Assembly (NCBI RefSeq): GCF_013327855.1
Contig: NZ_JABUMX010000001.1
Span: 124,001 to 188,000 of the forward strand
Direction of reading: 5' to 3'
Length of the DNA: 64,000 nt
DNA from: Phyllobacterium pellucidum
Lineage (GTDB): Bacteria > Pseudomonadota > Alphaproteobacteria > Rhizobiales > Rhizobiaceae
Numbering within the stretch: the stretch's first letter is position 1; each line of letters opens with the position of its first letter. Below, piece by piece: positions 53,289 to 61,848 of the stretch. The translations under genes were made by a program, and so were the position numbers. The notes below the pieces were generated by a model, which searched no databases, was not told the DNA's origin, and worked only from the letters and a program-made list of their open reading frames with translations.

Positions 53289-54221
53289 TTATTCGAGGCT
53301 GCCGGATTCCGTGGCGATGCGTCCAAGTTCTGAACGTAGACGCGGGACTGCGAAGTCGATGAACGCTCGAACTTTCGGAACCGCTGCGCGCCCTTGAGGG
53401 GTCAGGATGTGGACAGGCAGCGCAGGTGGCTCCGCCTGAGGAAGAACGACTCTGAGGCGACCGTCTCGGACATATTCCGCGACATGATAGGAATAGAGCC
53501 GGGTCACGCCCATTCCTTCGGCGGCGGACGCTGCGGCTGCTCGGACGCTGTTGACGAGATAGCGCGGGGTGAAGTGGACGGTTCTTGGGACGGAAGTGTC
53601 TTTGGCCGGCGCAAAGCTCCAGGATTCGAGGCCGAAGTTCGAGAAGGCTATCAGGTCGTGGCGGGAGAGATCCGACGGCTCGTTGATTGCGGCTCGGCTG
53701 TCGAGATATCGCGGCGCCGCGACCACGACGCGGCGGACATCTCCGCCGATGCGTGTGGACATGTGGGTCGAGTCGGCGAGATTGCCGATCCTTAGGGCGA
53801 CGTCCACTCCCTCGTCGACCAGGTTCACGAAGCGGTCCAGCATCAAAAACCGAACAGAGACGTTGGCGTTCTCACGAAGGAAGCTGTCGAGAATCGGCCG
53901 GAGCACCTCTTCGCCCAGGATGGGCGGCGCCGAAATTGTCAGCGTTCCTCTGGGAGAGGATCGCTCCGAGCCGGCGATCATGTCCGCCTCCTCGAGATCG
54001 ACAAGCACCCTGCGGCACGCTTCGACATATCTCCGGCCTGCTTCACTGAGCTTGAGGCTCCGGGTCGTGCGATGGAGCAATTCGACGCCCACGTGCTGCT
54101 CCAGTAAAGAGAGAGCCCGGCTGATTGCTGTCGGGGACCGCTTCAGCTTGCGCGCAGCGCCGGCGAGGCTCCCCTCCTCCACGGCCGTCACGAAGACTTT
54201 CATTGCGTCGATGCGATCCAT
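53289..54221 (-). CDS. LysR-type transcriptional regulator
   Basis: 310 residues. The N-terminal winged helix-turn-helix is clear: DAMKVFVTAVEEGSLAGAAR, LKRSPTAISRALSLLEQHVG, ELLHRTTRSLKLSEAGRRY. An effector-binding domain follows (GTLTISAPPILGEEVLRPIL, FVNLVDEGVDVALRIGNL). It resembles the DsdA/AaeR-like subgroup that regulates one or a few neighbouring genes. It is divergent from the epoxide hydrolase at 54386 with the shared palindrome between them (54295-54317), so it may be the factor that binds it. Confidence 0.92.
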   Translation of the reverse strand: MDRIDAMKVFVTAVEEGSLAGAARKLKRSPTAISRALSLLEQHVGVELLHRTTRSLKLSEAGRRYVEACRRVLVDLEEADMIAGSERSSPRGTLTISAPPILGEEVLRPILDSFLRENANVSVRFLMLDRFVNLVDEGVDVALRIGNLADSTHMSTRIGGDVRRVVVAAPRYLDSRAAINEPSDLSRHDLIAFSNFGLESWSFAPAKDTSVPRTVHFTPRYLVNSVRAAAASAAEGMGVTRLYSYHVAEYVRDGRLRVVLPQAEPPALPVHILTPQGRAAVPKVRAFIDFAVPRLRSELGRIATESGSLE

Positions 54222-54294
54222 GATTCCTCACCTAACTGCTGGCCGTAGGATACCGTCACAGCATTCGCCGGCAGGCAATATCCCTGATATGATT

Positions 54295-54329
54295 CCAAGG
54301 TATTGGCGATACCTTGGTGCAATAGATGG
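54295..54329. promoter_or_regulatory. Shared regulatory element, best palindrome
   Basis: CCAAGGTAT-TGGCG-ATACCTTGG is a perfect 9-5-9 inverted repeat followed by TGCAATAGATGG toward the epoxide hydrolase (CAAT ends 62 bp before ATG 54386). Being symmetric, it could also serve the divergent LysR gene. Confidence 0.8.
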
Positions 54330-54385
54330 CGCGCTTCGGGAATGACAGGTTCGGCCCATCAGTTTTCCAATCAGAGGATCGCGCA

Positions 54386-55669
54386 ATGCATACCCAGTCA
54401 GTTACTCGTAGAACGCTTCTCGCGACTGCAGCCGTCGCCGGAGCAATGACCCTGCTTCCCGTTGCGGCTGCTATCGCCGGCAGCGACGAGAAGCAGATAC
54501 GTCGATTCAAGTACAAGGCAAAGCAAGCCGATCTCGACGATCTTCGCCGTCGGATTAAGGCGACGCGCTTCCCCGAGCGGGAGGTCGTCGACGACAACTC
54601 GCAGGGCGTCCAGTCGGCCACGATCGAGAAGTTGGCATCCTACTGGGCGACGGACTACGACTGGAGGAAGGTAGAGGCGAAGCTGAACGCCCTTCCCCAA
54701 TTCACGACCGAAATCGACGGGGTCGAGATTCATTTCATCCATGTGAAGTCTAAGCACGAAGGCGCCTTGCCGATCATCGTGACGCATGGGTGGCCTGGCT
54801 CGATCATCGAACAGATGAAGATCATCGAGCCGTTGACCAATCCCGCTGCAGCAGGCGGCTCGGCGTCCGACGCGTTCGACGTGGTCGTCCCCTCCATTCC
54901 CGGCTATGGTTTCTCCGGAAAACCGACCGAGAAGGGCTGGGACCCAATCCGCGTCGCCCGCGCGTGGATCGAACTGATGGAGCGTCTTGGCTATAGCAAG
55001 TACGTCGCGCAAGGCGGCGACTGGGGCGACGCCGTCACCGAGCAGATGGCGCTGATTGCGCCGCCCGGACTTCTTGGCATCCACGTCAACATGCCCGCGA
55101 CCATCCCTGAAAACATAGCGACAGCGTTGCAGCCGGGCGGTAAGAAGCCGGATGGCTTGTCCGCCGACGAATCCAACGCTTTCGACCAGCTCGCGGACTT
55201 CTACGCGCATGGTCTTGGCTACGCGATCGAGATGGCGAACCGCCCGCAGACGCTCGTGGGGATCGCGGATTCTCCCGTGGGTCTGGCGGCCTGGATGATC
55301 GACCACGACATCCGGAGCTACGACCTCATCGCGCGCGTATTCGACGGCGAGACCGAAGGATTGAGCCGCGAGGACATCCTCGACAACGTGACCCTCTACT
55401 GGCTGACGAACACCGCCATCTCGTCGGCTCGTCTGTATTGGGAAAACAAGCTGGCCTTCTTCCAGCCGAAGAACGTCAAGATTCCTGTTGCCGTCAGCGT
55501 CTTTCCCGACGAAATCTACGCGGCCCCACGAAGCTGGACAGAGAAGGCCTATCCCAATCTCATACACTTCAACAAGCTGGCCAAAGGCGGCCACTTCGCG
55601 GCGTGGGAGCAGACAAAGGTATTCTGCGAGGAACTGCGCGCCGGGTTTCGGACGCTCCGGACGTCGTGA
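54386..55669 (+). CDS. Tat-exported epoxide hydrolase (EHN-type)
   Basis: 427 residues from ATG 54386 (AGAGGA 8 bases before). Twin-arginine signal VTRRTLLATAAVAGAMTLLP (6-25). EHN domain: RFKYKAKQADLDDLRRRIKA, RFPEREVVDDNS. Catalytic core: HGWPGS (134-139), GYGFSGKPTEKGWDP, nucleophile Asp212 in AQGGDWGDAVTEQ, and late His in AKGGHFAAWEQTK. It is close in sequence and length to 50853-52136. Periplasmic epoxide or ester hydrolysis is likely; substrate unknown. Confidence 0.9.
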   Translation: MHTQSVTRRTLLATAAVAGAMTLLPVAAAIAGSDEKQIRRFKYKAKQADLDDLRRRIKATRFPEREVVDDNSQGVQSATIEKLASYWATDYDWRKVEAKLNALPQFTTEIDGVEIHFIHVKSKHEGALPIIVTHGWPGSIIEQMKIIEPLTNPAAAGGSASDAFDVVVPSIPGYGFSGKPTEKGWDPIRVARAWIELMERLGYSKYVAQGGDWGDAVTEQMALIAPPGLLGIHVNMPATIPENIATALQPGGKKPDGLSADESNAFDQLADFYAHGLGYAIEMANRPQTLVGIADSPVGLAAWMIDHDIRSYDLIARVFDGETEGLSREDILDNVTLYWLTNTAISSARLYWENKLAFFQPKNVKIPVAVSVFPDEIYAAPRSWTEKAYPNLIHFNKLAKGGHFAAWEQTKVFCEELRAGFRTLRTS

Positions 55670-55926
55670 GCGTTGATGAAAGCTAGATTCAATGCTTGAA
55701 TGATTTCGGCCTTCGGGTCGCGATCAGGAACTTTCCACGGCGCCACGCCTTATCGTTCAACGGTGGCGTTTCATGGATTCGAGCGGAGAATGTCTTCAAT
55801 GGGCCTTGCCCTTACCCGGGAGTTCGGTGTGCCGAAGAATTTGGCGACGGAGTCTCGCCTCCTCTTTCGGATGGTCTGGCTAGACTCCCGGTCCGAGGAT
55901 GCATCGACCTTGCAAGCAGTATCTCG

Positions 55927-56322
55927 ATGATGCCTGGAGAGTCTCTGGTGTCGGTCGTTGACGACGATGAATCTGTCCGGGAAGCTCTCCCGGACCTGAT
56001 AAAGCTATTCGGGTTCGACGTTCGGGCGTTCTCCTCAGCGACGGAATTTCTCGAATCGAAAACAGTGGCTGATACAGGTTGCCTGGTGCTCGACGTCGCA
56101 ATGCCGGGAATGTCGGGGCCCGATCTGCAGGAGGAACTCGTCAGGACCGGGGTATCAATTCCGATCATCTTCATCACAGCGCATAAGGACGAGAACGAGC
56201 GCCTCACACTTATCAAAAGCGGCGCCGTCGCGTGCCTGTTCAAACCCTTCAGTGCGGCGGTCCTCAGGGAGACGCTCGATCAGGTGTTTAAGAGCGGAAA
56301 GTCACCAGACGCTACCTCTTAG
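55927..56322 (+). CDS. Single-domain response regulator
   Basis: 131 residues from ATG 55927 (55930 is equally possible; no ribosome-binding site is clear and the frame is open to 55696). Receiver: LVSVVDDDESVREALPDLIK, phospho-acceptor Asp56 in LVLDVAMPGMSG, Thr in FITAHK and Lys in LFKPFS. No output domain. It precedes the PAS kinase at 56421 by 98 bp and is presumably phosphorylated by it. Confidence 0.85.
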   Translation: MMPGESLVSVVDDDESVREALPDLIKLFGFDVRAFSSATEFLESKTVADTGCLVLDVAMPGMSGPDLQEELVRTGVSIPIIFITAHKDENERLTLIKSGAVACLFKPFSAAVLRETLDQVFKSGKSPDATS

Positions 56323-56343
56323 ACATGGTGGAACTTGGTCCAC

Positions 56344-56362
56344 CCGACACTTTAGGATACTG
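56344..56362 (+). promoter_or_regulatory. Weak copy of shared regulatory element
   Basis: CCGACACTTTAGGATAC resembles the left-facing arm at 20201. It precedes the six-PAS kinase start by about 60 bp. Confidence 0.35.
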
Positions 56363-56420
56363 TTCCGCCAGTTTTTTAGTCCCTAAAATCAGCAGTCAGG
56401 CAAATCGCACGAGGAAGCGG

Positions 56421-59396
56421 ATGCAACCAGATCTCGGTCGGATTCTCGATTCGTTACCGGGAATGGTATTTACCGCCGTGCCCGACGGATGCATCGATTA
56501 CATGAACGAGAGCCTGGCCGCGCTAACGGGAATATCAACGCCCTGCACTTGGCCTGTAGCGGAAGCCGGCAACGAAAGCCGCAGTCAGATCGAGAATTGG
56601 CGTCAAGGTCTGGCGATGGGCAGTCCCTTTGAGATCGTTATCTCGGTTCTGGATGCCGCCGCAGTCCCTCGCGATCTAGTCGTCCGGTGTAATCCGATAA
56701 TCGACGACGGACGGGTTGCGAAATGGTGCGGGATCGCGGTCGAGGCCCCCCCACCGCGCGAAACAGAATTCCAGCGGATTGTCGACAGCATCCCTGTCCC
56801 AGTCGCTGTCACTACGCCGTCTGGCGACGTCAGGTCTCTCAATCAGCCGGCCCTCGACTATTTCGGTATGTCCCTGGAAGCCCTCAAGGAATGGAAGGCG
56901 ACCGAGGTCGTGCATCCTGATGACCTGAATCGCACGATCGACGATCAGATCGCCGCGCACGTCAACGGCACTTTCTACAATGTCGAAAGCCGCCACCTTC
57001 GGGCAGACGGCATCTATCGTTGGCACAACGTCCTAGGGATGCCCCTGCGCGACGCGGACGGAGAAATCCTCTGCTGGTTCCACCTGCTGGTCGACATCGA
57101 TGACCGCAAGAGGGCCGAGATCGAACTGGCTGCTCAGCAACGCGAGGCCCGGCTGATCCCCGAAAGCATTCCGGCCGGCGTATCAGTCCTTTCGCCGGAC
57201 GGCGGGATCGAAGCGGCGAACGGCCATCTTCTTCGATACTACGGGCGCACGCTTGACGAGATACGAATGTGGCCATGCCCTGACCTGGTCCATCCGGGCG
57301 ACGTGCATCGCGTAGCCGACGTTCTAGGCAGCGCGATCGCTAACGGGTTGCCCTTCGACATCGAGCTTCGCCTCCGCGGCGCGGAGGGCAGATATCGGTG
57401 GTTTCAGGTAAACGGCCATCCGCTTAAGGACGATGACGGCGCCGTAATTCGATGGTATGTGCTGCATGTCGACGTGGACGATCGAAAGCGTGCCGAACAG
57501 GCGTTGAAAGACACCGAATATGATCTTCGCAAGATCATCAACGCATTGCCAGCCGCAGTGTGGACGACGCTTCCGGACGGCTACTGCGACTTTCTTAACG
57601 ATCGATGGCTCGACTATGCAGGCTACACTGCGGAGGAGGCAGAGGGGTGGGGATGGGGCTCGGTGCTTCATCCCGACGATAAGGACGAGCTGGTGCGCGG
57701 CTGGAGCACATGCCTAAGCACCGGGCTCCCGATCGATCTCGAAGCGCGCATGCAAAGGTTTGACGGCGAATACCGGTGGTTCCTGTTTCGCGCCAACATC
57801 CTCCGTGACAGCGATGGAAGGATCGTTAAATGGCTTGGAACAAACGTCGATATCGAGGATCGCAAGCGCGCCGAACAGGCGCTTGCCGAAAGGGAGCGTG
57901 AGTCTCGTCTGATCGTCGACGGCATAGCAGGCATGATCGCGATATTCTCGCCTGCGGGCGAGTTGATGGGAGGCAATCAGCAGCTCCTCGACTATTTCCA
58001 GCTCCCGTTAGAAGAGGTGAAGCATTGGGACACCAACGGCATCACGCACCCTGAAGACCTTCAGCTCTGCATCGACACGTTCATGGGGTCGATCGTGTCG
58101 GGGGAGCCTTACGACTACGAGACCAGGTTTCGCCGGCATGACGGTGTATGGCGCTGGTTCCAACTTCGCGGTCTCCCACTCCGAGACGAAGAAGGTAGGA
58201 TCCAGCGGTGGTACGGGCTGCTGACCGACGTCGACGACCGCAAGCGGGCCGAAGAAAAACTGCGTCAGAGCGAGGCGTTCCTTGCGGACGCCCAGCGTCT
58301 CAGTCGCACCGGAAGCTTCTCGATGATACTCGGCACCGAACGGATTACTTGGTCCGCCGAAACCTACCGTATCTTCGACGTCGATCCCGCGGCCCCGGAA
58401 GTGACATTCTCCACAGTGCTGTCTCGTGTTCATCCCGATAGCGTCCAGATGGTAAAGCATGTGATCGAGCAGGCCCGCAACGGCTGGGGCGACTTCGACT
58501 ATGAGATTGTTCTGTCGATGCCGGACCAGTCTTCGAAAAATGTGCGTGTCCTTGCACACAGCGAGCGGAACAAGGATGGGGAGCAGGAGCTGACAGGCGC
58601 AATTCAAGACATCACGGATAGTCGAAAAGCGGAAGAGGCGCTCAACGAAGCGCGGTCGGAGCTTTCGTACGTGACGCGGGCGACCAGTCTTGGTGTCCTG
58701 ACAGCGTCAATTGCACACGAACTCAACCAGCCGTTAGCCGGAATTGTGACGAACGCCAGCACTTGCCTCCTCGCGCTGGGTGCGGAACCGCCGAATATCG
58801 ACGTTGCGAACGACACGGCACGTCGGATGATCCGCGATGCCAACCGTTCGGCCGACGTCATCGTTCGGCTGCGCGCGCTGTTCAGTAGGAAACCTCCCGT
58901 TATTGAACCGGTTGATATGAATGAGGTCGCGATGGAAGCCATCGCTCTGGCCACGAGCGACCTGCAACGGGCGCGCCTCGCGGTTACGACGCATCTGAAC
59001 GGAGAGTTACCGCCCGTTGCCGGCGCGCGCGTTCAGCTCCAGCAGGTCATCATGAACCTCCTCCGAAATGCGATTGATGCGATGTCCGAGGCGGGCGGAC
59101 GTACTCGGCGCATCCTTATCCGGACAGAGCTTAGCGCAGGCGGCGACGTTCAGCTCTCCGTTGAGGACGCGGGCGTTGGGCTGCCGGCCGACGATATGGA
59201 CCGGATATTCGACTCCTTCTATACTACAAAGCAGGATGGTATGGGGATCGGACTTTCCGTAAGCCGATCGATCGTCGAGAACCACAATGGACGGCTGTGG
59301 GCCCGCGCAAACGAGGAACAAGGAGTAACAGTATCCTTCACGCTGCCGCCATATGTGTCGGCGGCCACGGCGCAGAATGAGACGTTACACCTTTAG
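56421..59396 (+). CDS. Six-PAS sensor histidine kinase
   Basis: 991 residues from ATG 56421 (AGGA 5 bases before). Six PAS-type repeats can be counted, with PAC signatures such as ILCWFHLLVDIDDRKRAEIE, VIRWYVLHVDVDDRKRAEQA, IVKWLGTNVDIEDRKRAEQA and IQRWYGLLTDVDDRKRAEEK. HisKA phospho-His766 is in SIAHELNQPLAGIVTNAS and the HATPase has NLLRNAIDAMSE, DAGVGLPADDM and GMGIGLSVSRSIVE. No membrane segment is seen. Domain order and H-box show it is a paralogue of the kinase at 30082. Co-oriented with the receiver gene at 55927. Confidence 0.92.
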   Translation: MQPDLGRILDSLPGMVFTAVPDGCIDYMNESLAALTGISTPCTWPVAEAGNESRSQIENWRQGLAMGSPFEIVISVLDAAAVPRDLVVRCNPIIDDGRVAKWCGIAVEAPPPRETEFQRIVDSIPVPVAVTTPSGDVRSLNQPALDYFGMSLEALKEWKATEVVHPDDLNRTIDDQIAAHVNGTFYNVESRHLRADGIYRWHNVLGMPLRDADGEILCWFHLLVDIDDRKRAEIELAAQQREARLIPESIPAGVSVLSPDGGIEAANGHLLRYYGRTLDEIRMWPCPDLVHPGDVHRVADVLGSAIANGLPFDIELRLRGAEGRYRWFQVNGHPLKDDDGAVIRWYVLHVDVDDRKRAEQALKDTEYDLRKIINALPAAVWTTLPDGYCDFLNDRWLDYAGYTAEEAEGWGWGSVLHPDDKDELVRGWSTCLSTGLPIDLEARMQRFDGEYRWFLFRANILRDSDGRIVKWLGTNVDIEDRKRAEQALAERERESRLIVDGIAGMIAIFSPAGELMGGNQQLLDYFQLPLEEVKHWDTNGITHPEDLQLCIDTFMGSIVSGEPYDYETRFRRHDGVWRWFQLRGLPLRDEEGRIQRWYGLLTDVDDRKRAEEKLRQSEAFLADAQRLSRTGSFSMILGTERITWSAETYRIFDVDPAAPEVTFSTVLSRVHPDSVQMVKHVIEQARNGWGDFDYEIVLSMPDQSSKNVRVLAHSERNKDGEQELTGAIQDITDSRKAEEALNEARSELSYVTRATSLGVLTASIAHELNQPLAGIVTNASTCLLALGAEPPNIDVANDTARRMIRDANRSADVIVRLRALFSRKPPVIEPVDMNEVAMEAIALATSDLQRARLAVTTHLNGELPPVAGARVQLQQVIMNLLRNAIDAMSEAGGRTRRILIRTELSAGGDVQLSVEDAGVGLPADDMDRIFDSFYTTKQDGMGIGLSVSRSIVENHNGRLWARANEEQGVTVSFTLPPYVSAATAQNETLHL

Positions 59397-59839
59397 GCGT
59401 TGCCGCCATCCAATCGCTTTTTTGACCACAGCCGCTGCACGTTCCTAATGGTCGACCCACCTCGCCCAGTTTATCAGCCGGTCCTTCGGGAAGGTGCCGC
59501 TCTAGCAGATGCGTCCGCTGCCTACTTCGCGGCGCTCCTTCGGATGTTCGCCAAAGCAGGTACGTGACTGACATCCATCGCATCAACGCGAGGGACTACG
59601 GCCTTGCGCAGGACTGGTCTTGCAACACGATCGTCGGTTTTTGCAAGGACATGGGGGCGCCTTCTGGTGCCGCCGAAGTTTCCTGGCCTGGCGACGAGCA
59701 TGGGCGACGTCCTGCAGGAGTTGATGCCTAAGAACGGCTGGAGCAGGGCGAAAGATCGGGTAAGCAAGATGCGCGAACGCTCGAAGTTCGACCGGTTCGG
59801 GAAACCTATCGGCGTCGGGGCGCTTTCGGACACGTTCCG
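59397..59839. other. Gene-poor interval, unrecognised
   Basis: About 440 bp after the six-PAS kinase. Frames on both strands overlap; the plus-strand frame containing GDVLQELMPKNGWSRAKDRV is not recognised and could be a remnant of a lost gene. No hairpin or known element is visible. Confidence 0.35.
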
Positions 59840-60229
59840 CGGTTATCAAAGCAGCCCCAAGAAGGGCGAAGCTCGCCGCGCAATCAGCCGCCAGACAACG
59901 CCAAAGTTACGGTTGTCTTCGATCAAAAGCTTCCGAATGTGCCCGGCAATAGCATACGCGGCGTATTGGTTGAATATGGTCCAGGTGGCTCCAACCCGTC
60001 GCACACTCATACCAAGAGCGCCTTTATCTATGCTACGGTCATCGAGGGGCGCATCAAAACCCAGATCAACGACGGCAAGGTAAAGGTCTACAATACCGGT
60101 GAAAACTGATTGAAGTCCCGCGCGATCACCACCGCGTCAGCGCTAACGCGGGCGAGAAGGAATCAGCGAAGATTCTCGCGGTTTTGTGTCGACACCGATG
60201 AAACCCAGTTGACAAAACCTGACAAATAA
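59840..60229 (+). pseudogene. Degraded cupin-domain protein gene
   Basis: A frame without signal peptide or start reads PPDNAKVTVVFDQKLPNVPG, GVLVEYGPGGSNPSHTHTKS, AFIYATVIEGRIKTQINDGK and VYNTGEN, the first half of a cupin barrel with the HxH metal-ligand pair. It stops at TGA 60107. The next base frame continues IEVPRDHHRVSANAGEKESA KILAVLC, and after a second shift near 60187 DTDETQLTKPDK to TAA 60227. Losses at about 60107 and 60187 explain the breaks. The 5' end is also missing or unrecognisable. Confidence 0.7.
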
Positions 60230-60267
60230 CGCGGTTGCCGCCGGTATCATATGAATTGCCCTTACGA

Positions 60268-60292
60268 AGCTTTCGCGGTGACCGCGAAAGCT
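60268..60292. repeat. 25-base near-perfect palindrome
   Basis: AGCTTTCGCGGT-G-ACCGCGAAAGCT has 12-bp arms around a single base. It is not followed by a T-run, so it is more likely a protein-binding or cruciform site than a terminator. It lies between the cupin remnant and the dehalogenase gene. Confidence 0.8.
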
Positions 60293-60514
60293 GACAGCTA
60301 GATCAGGGGAAATTACCCTTCCCCCAACCGGCTTTCTGGCGTCGCCCCCGATTTCTGGCTCGACTGACGGAACGTTTTGATGTTGCAAAACCGGGACCGC
60401 ATTCCGTGATCCAGTCCGCATTGCCGCTGCGCCGAATGACGCGATAGGTTGGCTATGACTTAAGTCTCGTGTCTTAATGCCTTCTTGTCTTTTAGTTCAC
60501 AACGGGTTTGCTCG

Positions 60515-61222
60515 ATGTCCAAGCTACGTTCTTTCTTAAAGCCCAAAGCGGAAGTCGTTACCTTCGATTGTTATGGCACGCTCGTGCAATGGTTTGAGGT
60601 CCTCCAGCAAGAGATTGAAGTGGCGCTTGCGAAGCAGCGCGCCAGTAAGGCAAGCGCGTCGTCGATCCTCGACAGCTTCTCTGCCCAGGGACGGCGTCTG
60701 ACGGCGGAGCGGCCGTACCGGCTCTATAAGGACATCCTCCGCATCGGCTTCGCGGCCGCCTTTGCCGAGCATGGTCTAACGCCCAGCGAGGACGAGATCG
60801 AACGCATCGCGTCTTCGCCAATGAGTATGGGACCGCACCCGGAAGTGCCGGACGTCCTGCGGCGGCTGCGCGAGCGCTACAAGCTGGCGATCTTCACGAA
60901 CTCCGACGACGATCTCATCGCTCCCACCGTTGCGCGCATCGGAGTGCCCTTCGACTACGTCATCACCGCCGAACAGGCGCAGGCCTACAAGCCATCGCGA
61001 CAACTCTTCGAGTATGCCTATCATAGGATGGACGTCACACCCGACCAAACCGTGCACGTCGCGATGGGTATGTATTGGGACATGAAAGCGCGTCACGAAC
61101 TGGGCTTACGGGGTATCTGGGTGAATCGCCGGGGAGAAACCGGCAATCCAGACTGGCTGCCTTATGCGGAAGTGTCGGACTTAAACGGAGCCGCCGATTT
61201 GCTCCTGGCCCATCAAGACTGA
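60515..61222 (+). CDS. Haloacid dehalogenase type II (HAD superfamily)
   Basis: 235 residues from ATG 60515. HAD motif I is VVTFDCYGTLVQW with nucleophile Asp18; motif II IFTNSDDDLIAPT; Lys in AYKPSRQLFEYAY; motif IV near MYWDMKARHELGLRGIWVNR. L-2-haloacid dehalogenases open the carbon-halogen bond, but related HAD members act on phosphates, so the substrate is not certain. The ribosome-binding site is weak (GGG at 60504). Confidence 0.85.
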   Translation: MSKLRSFLKPKAEVVTFDCYGTLVQWFEVLQQEIEVALAKQRASKASASSILDSFSAQGRRLTAERPYRLYKDILRIGFAAAFAEHGLTPSEDEIERIASSPMSMGPHPEVPDVLRRLRERYKLAIFTNSDDDLIAPTVARIGVPFDYVITAEQAQAYKPSRQLFEYAYHRMDVTPDQTVHVAMGMYWDMKARHELGLRGIWVNRRGETGNPDWLPYAEVSDLNGAADLLLAHQD

Positions 61223-61297
61223 TTTGCAGGTGTCTTCTCCGCGCGACGGCGGACCATCGTCCTAACGGGTCCGGCGCTCGTTCGCTGATACCTCGCA

Positions 61298-61690
61298 CTA
61301 GGATCGGGAGAGCTGGGCCTCGACCGCGGCTTTGTCGAGCACTGACCATACTCTGGCAATCTTACCGCCTTCATACTCATAGAAGACGTTTTCGCAAAAC
61401 TTCACGCGTTTCCCGTTGACGAGAAGGCCAAGGAACTCGCCGCTTGGGCTGATGTCAAATTCGAGACGGCTCGCCACCGTTTTCCGATCGGACACCAGAA
61501 TGCTTACCTTGAAATGCAGGTCGGGGATTTCACGGAATTCCCGTTCCCGGGCCTGGCGATATGCCACAAAACCGACCCTCTCTCCATTATAGGAAACCTC
61601 GGTGCCGACATATTTTCCAAGATTGTCCCAGTCCTGGGAGTTGAGACAGTCGATGTAACCTTGGTACAAATCGGCCAGAGCGGTCGCCAT
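61298..61690 (-). CDS. SnoaL-like/ester cyclase-like protein
   Basis: 130 residues from ATG 61690 (the frame is open to 61711 without family resemblance). DLYQGYIDCLNSQDWDNLGK, VSYNGERVGFVAYRQARERE and VKFCENVFYEYEGGKIARVW are characteristic of the ester-cyclase subgroup of SnoaL. No catalytic residue is certain. The next gene upstream is an abandoned hydrolase tail. Confidence 0.8.
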   Translation of the reverse strand: MATALADLYQGYIDCLNSQDWDNLGKYVGTEVSYNGERVGFVAYRQAREREFREIPDLHFKVSILVSDRKTVASRLEFDISPSGEFLGLLVNGKRVKFCENVFYEYEGGKIARVWSVLDKAAVEAQLSRS

Positions 61691-61707
61691 TTGTATTCTC
61701 CTTTCTC

Positions 61708-61848
61708 TCAAGTCATTTGCTTGTGCAAGTTGATGACAGCGTCAGCGAAAGCGCTTGGCCGTTCCTGCGGCACGTTGTGACCCGCGTCGACGACGCGGTG
61801 TTCGTGAAAGCCCGCGAAGGAAACTGCTCCGTTAATTATCAAAACGGC
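61708..61848 (-). pseudogene. C-terminal fragment of an alpha/beta hydrolase
   Basis: The minus-strand frame reads AGFHEHRVVDAGHNVPQERP, SAFADAVINLHKQMT and stops at 61708. The GHNVPQERP-AFADAV segment is the C-terminal catalytic-His region of an alpha/beta hydrolase, matching GHNLPQEAPEAFAKAVAEV of the protein at 35837. The upstream part of that gene is absent: the frame runs into the end of the MFS gene (stop at 61839). Confidence 0.6.

Noticed and set aside
59604-60083. 159-codon plus-strand frame
   Set aside because: Its second half is out of frame with the clear cupin sequence and its first half is unrecognised.
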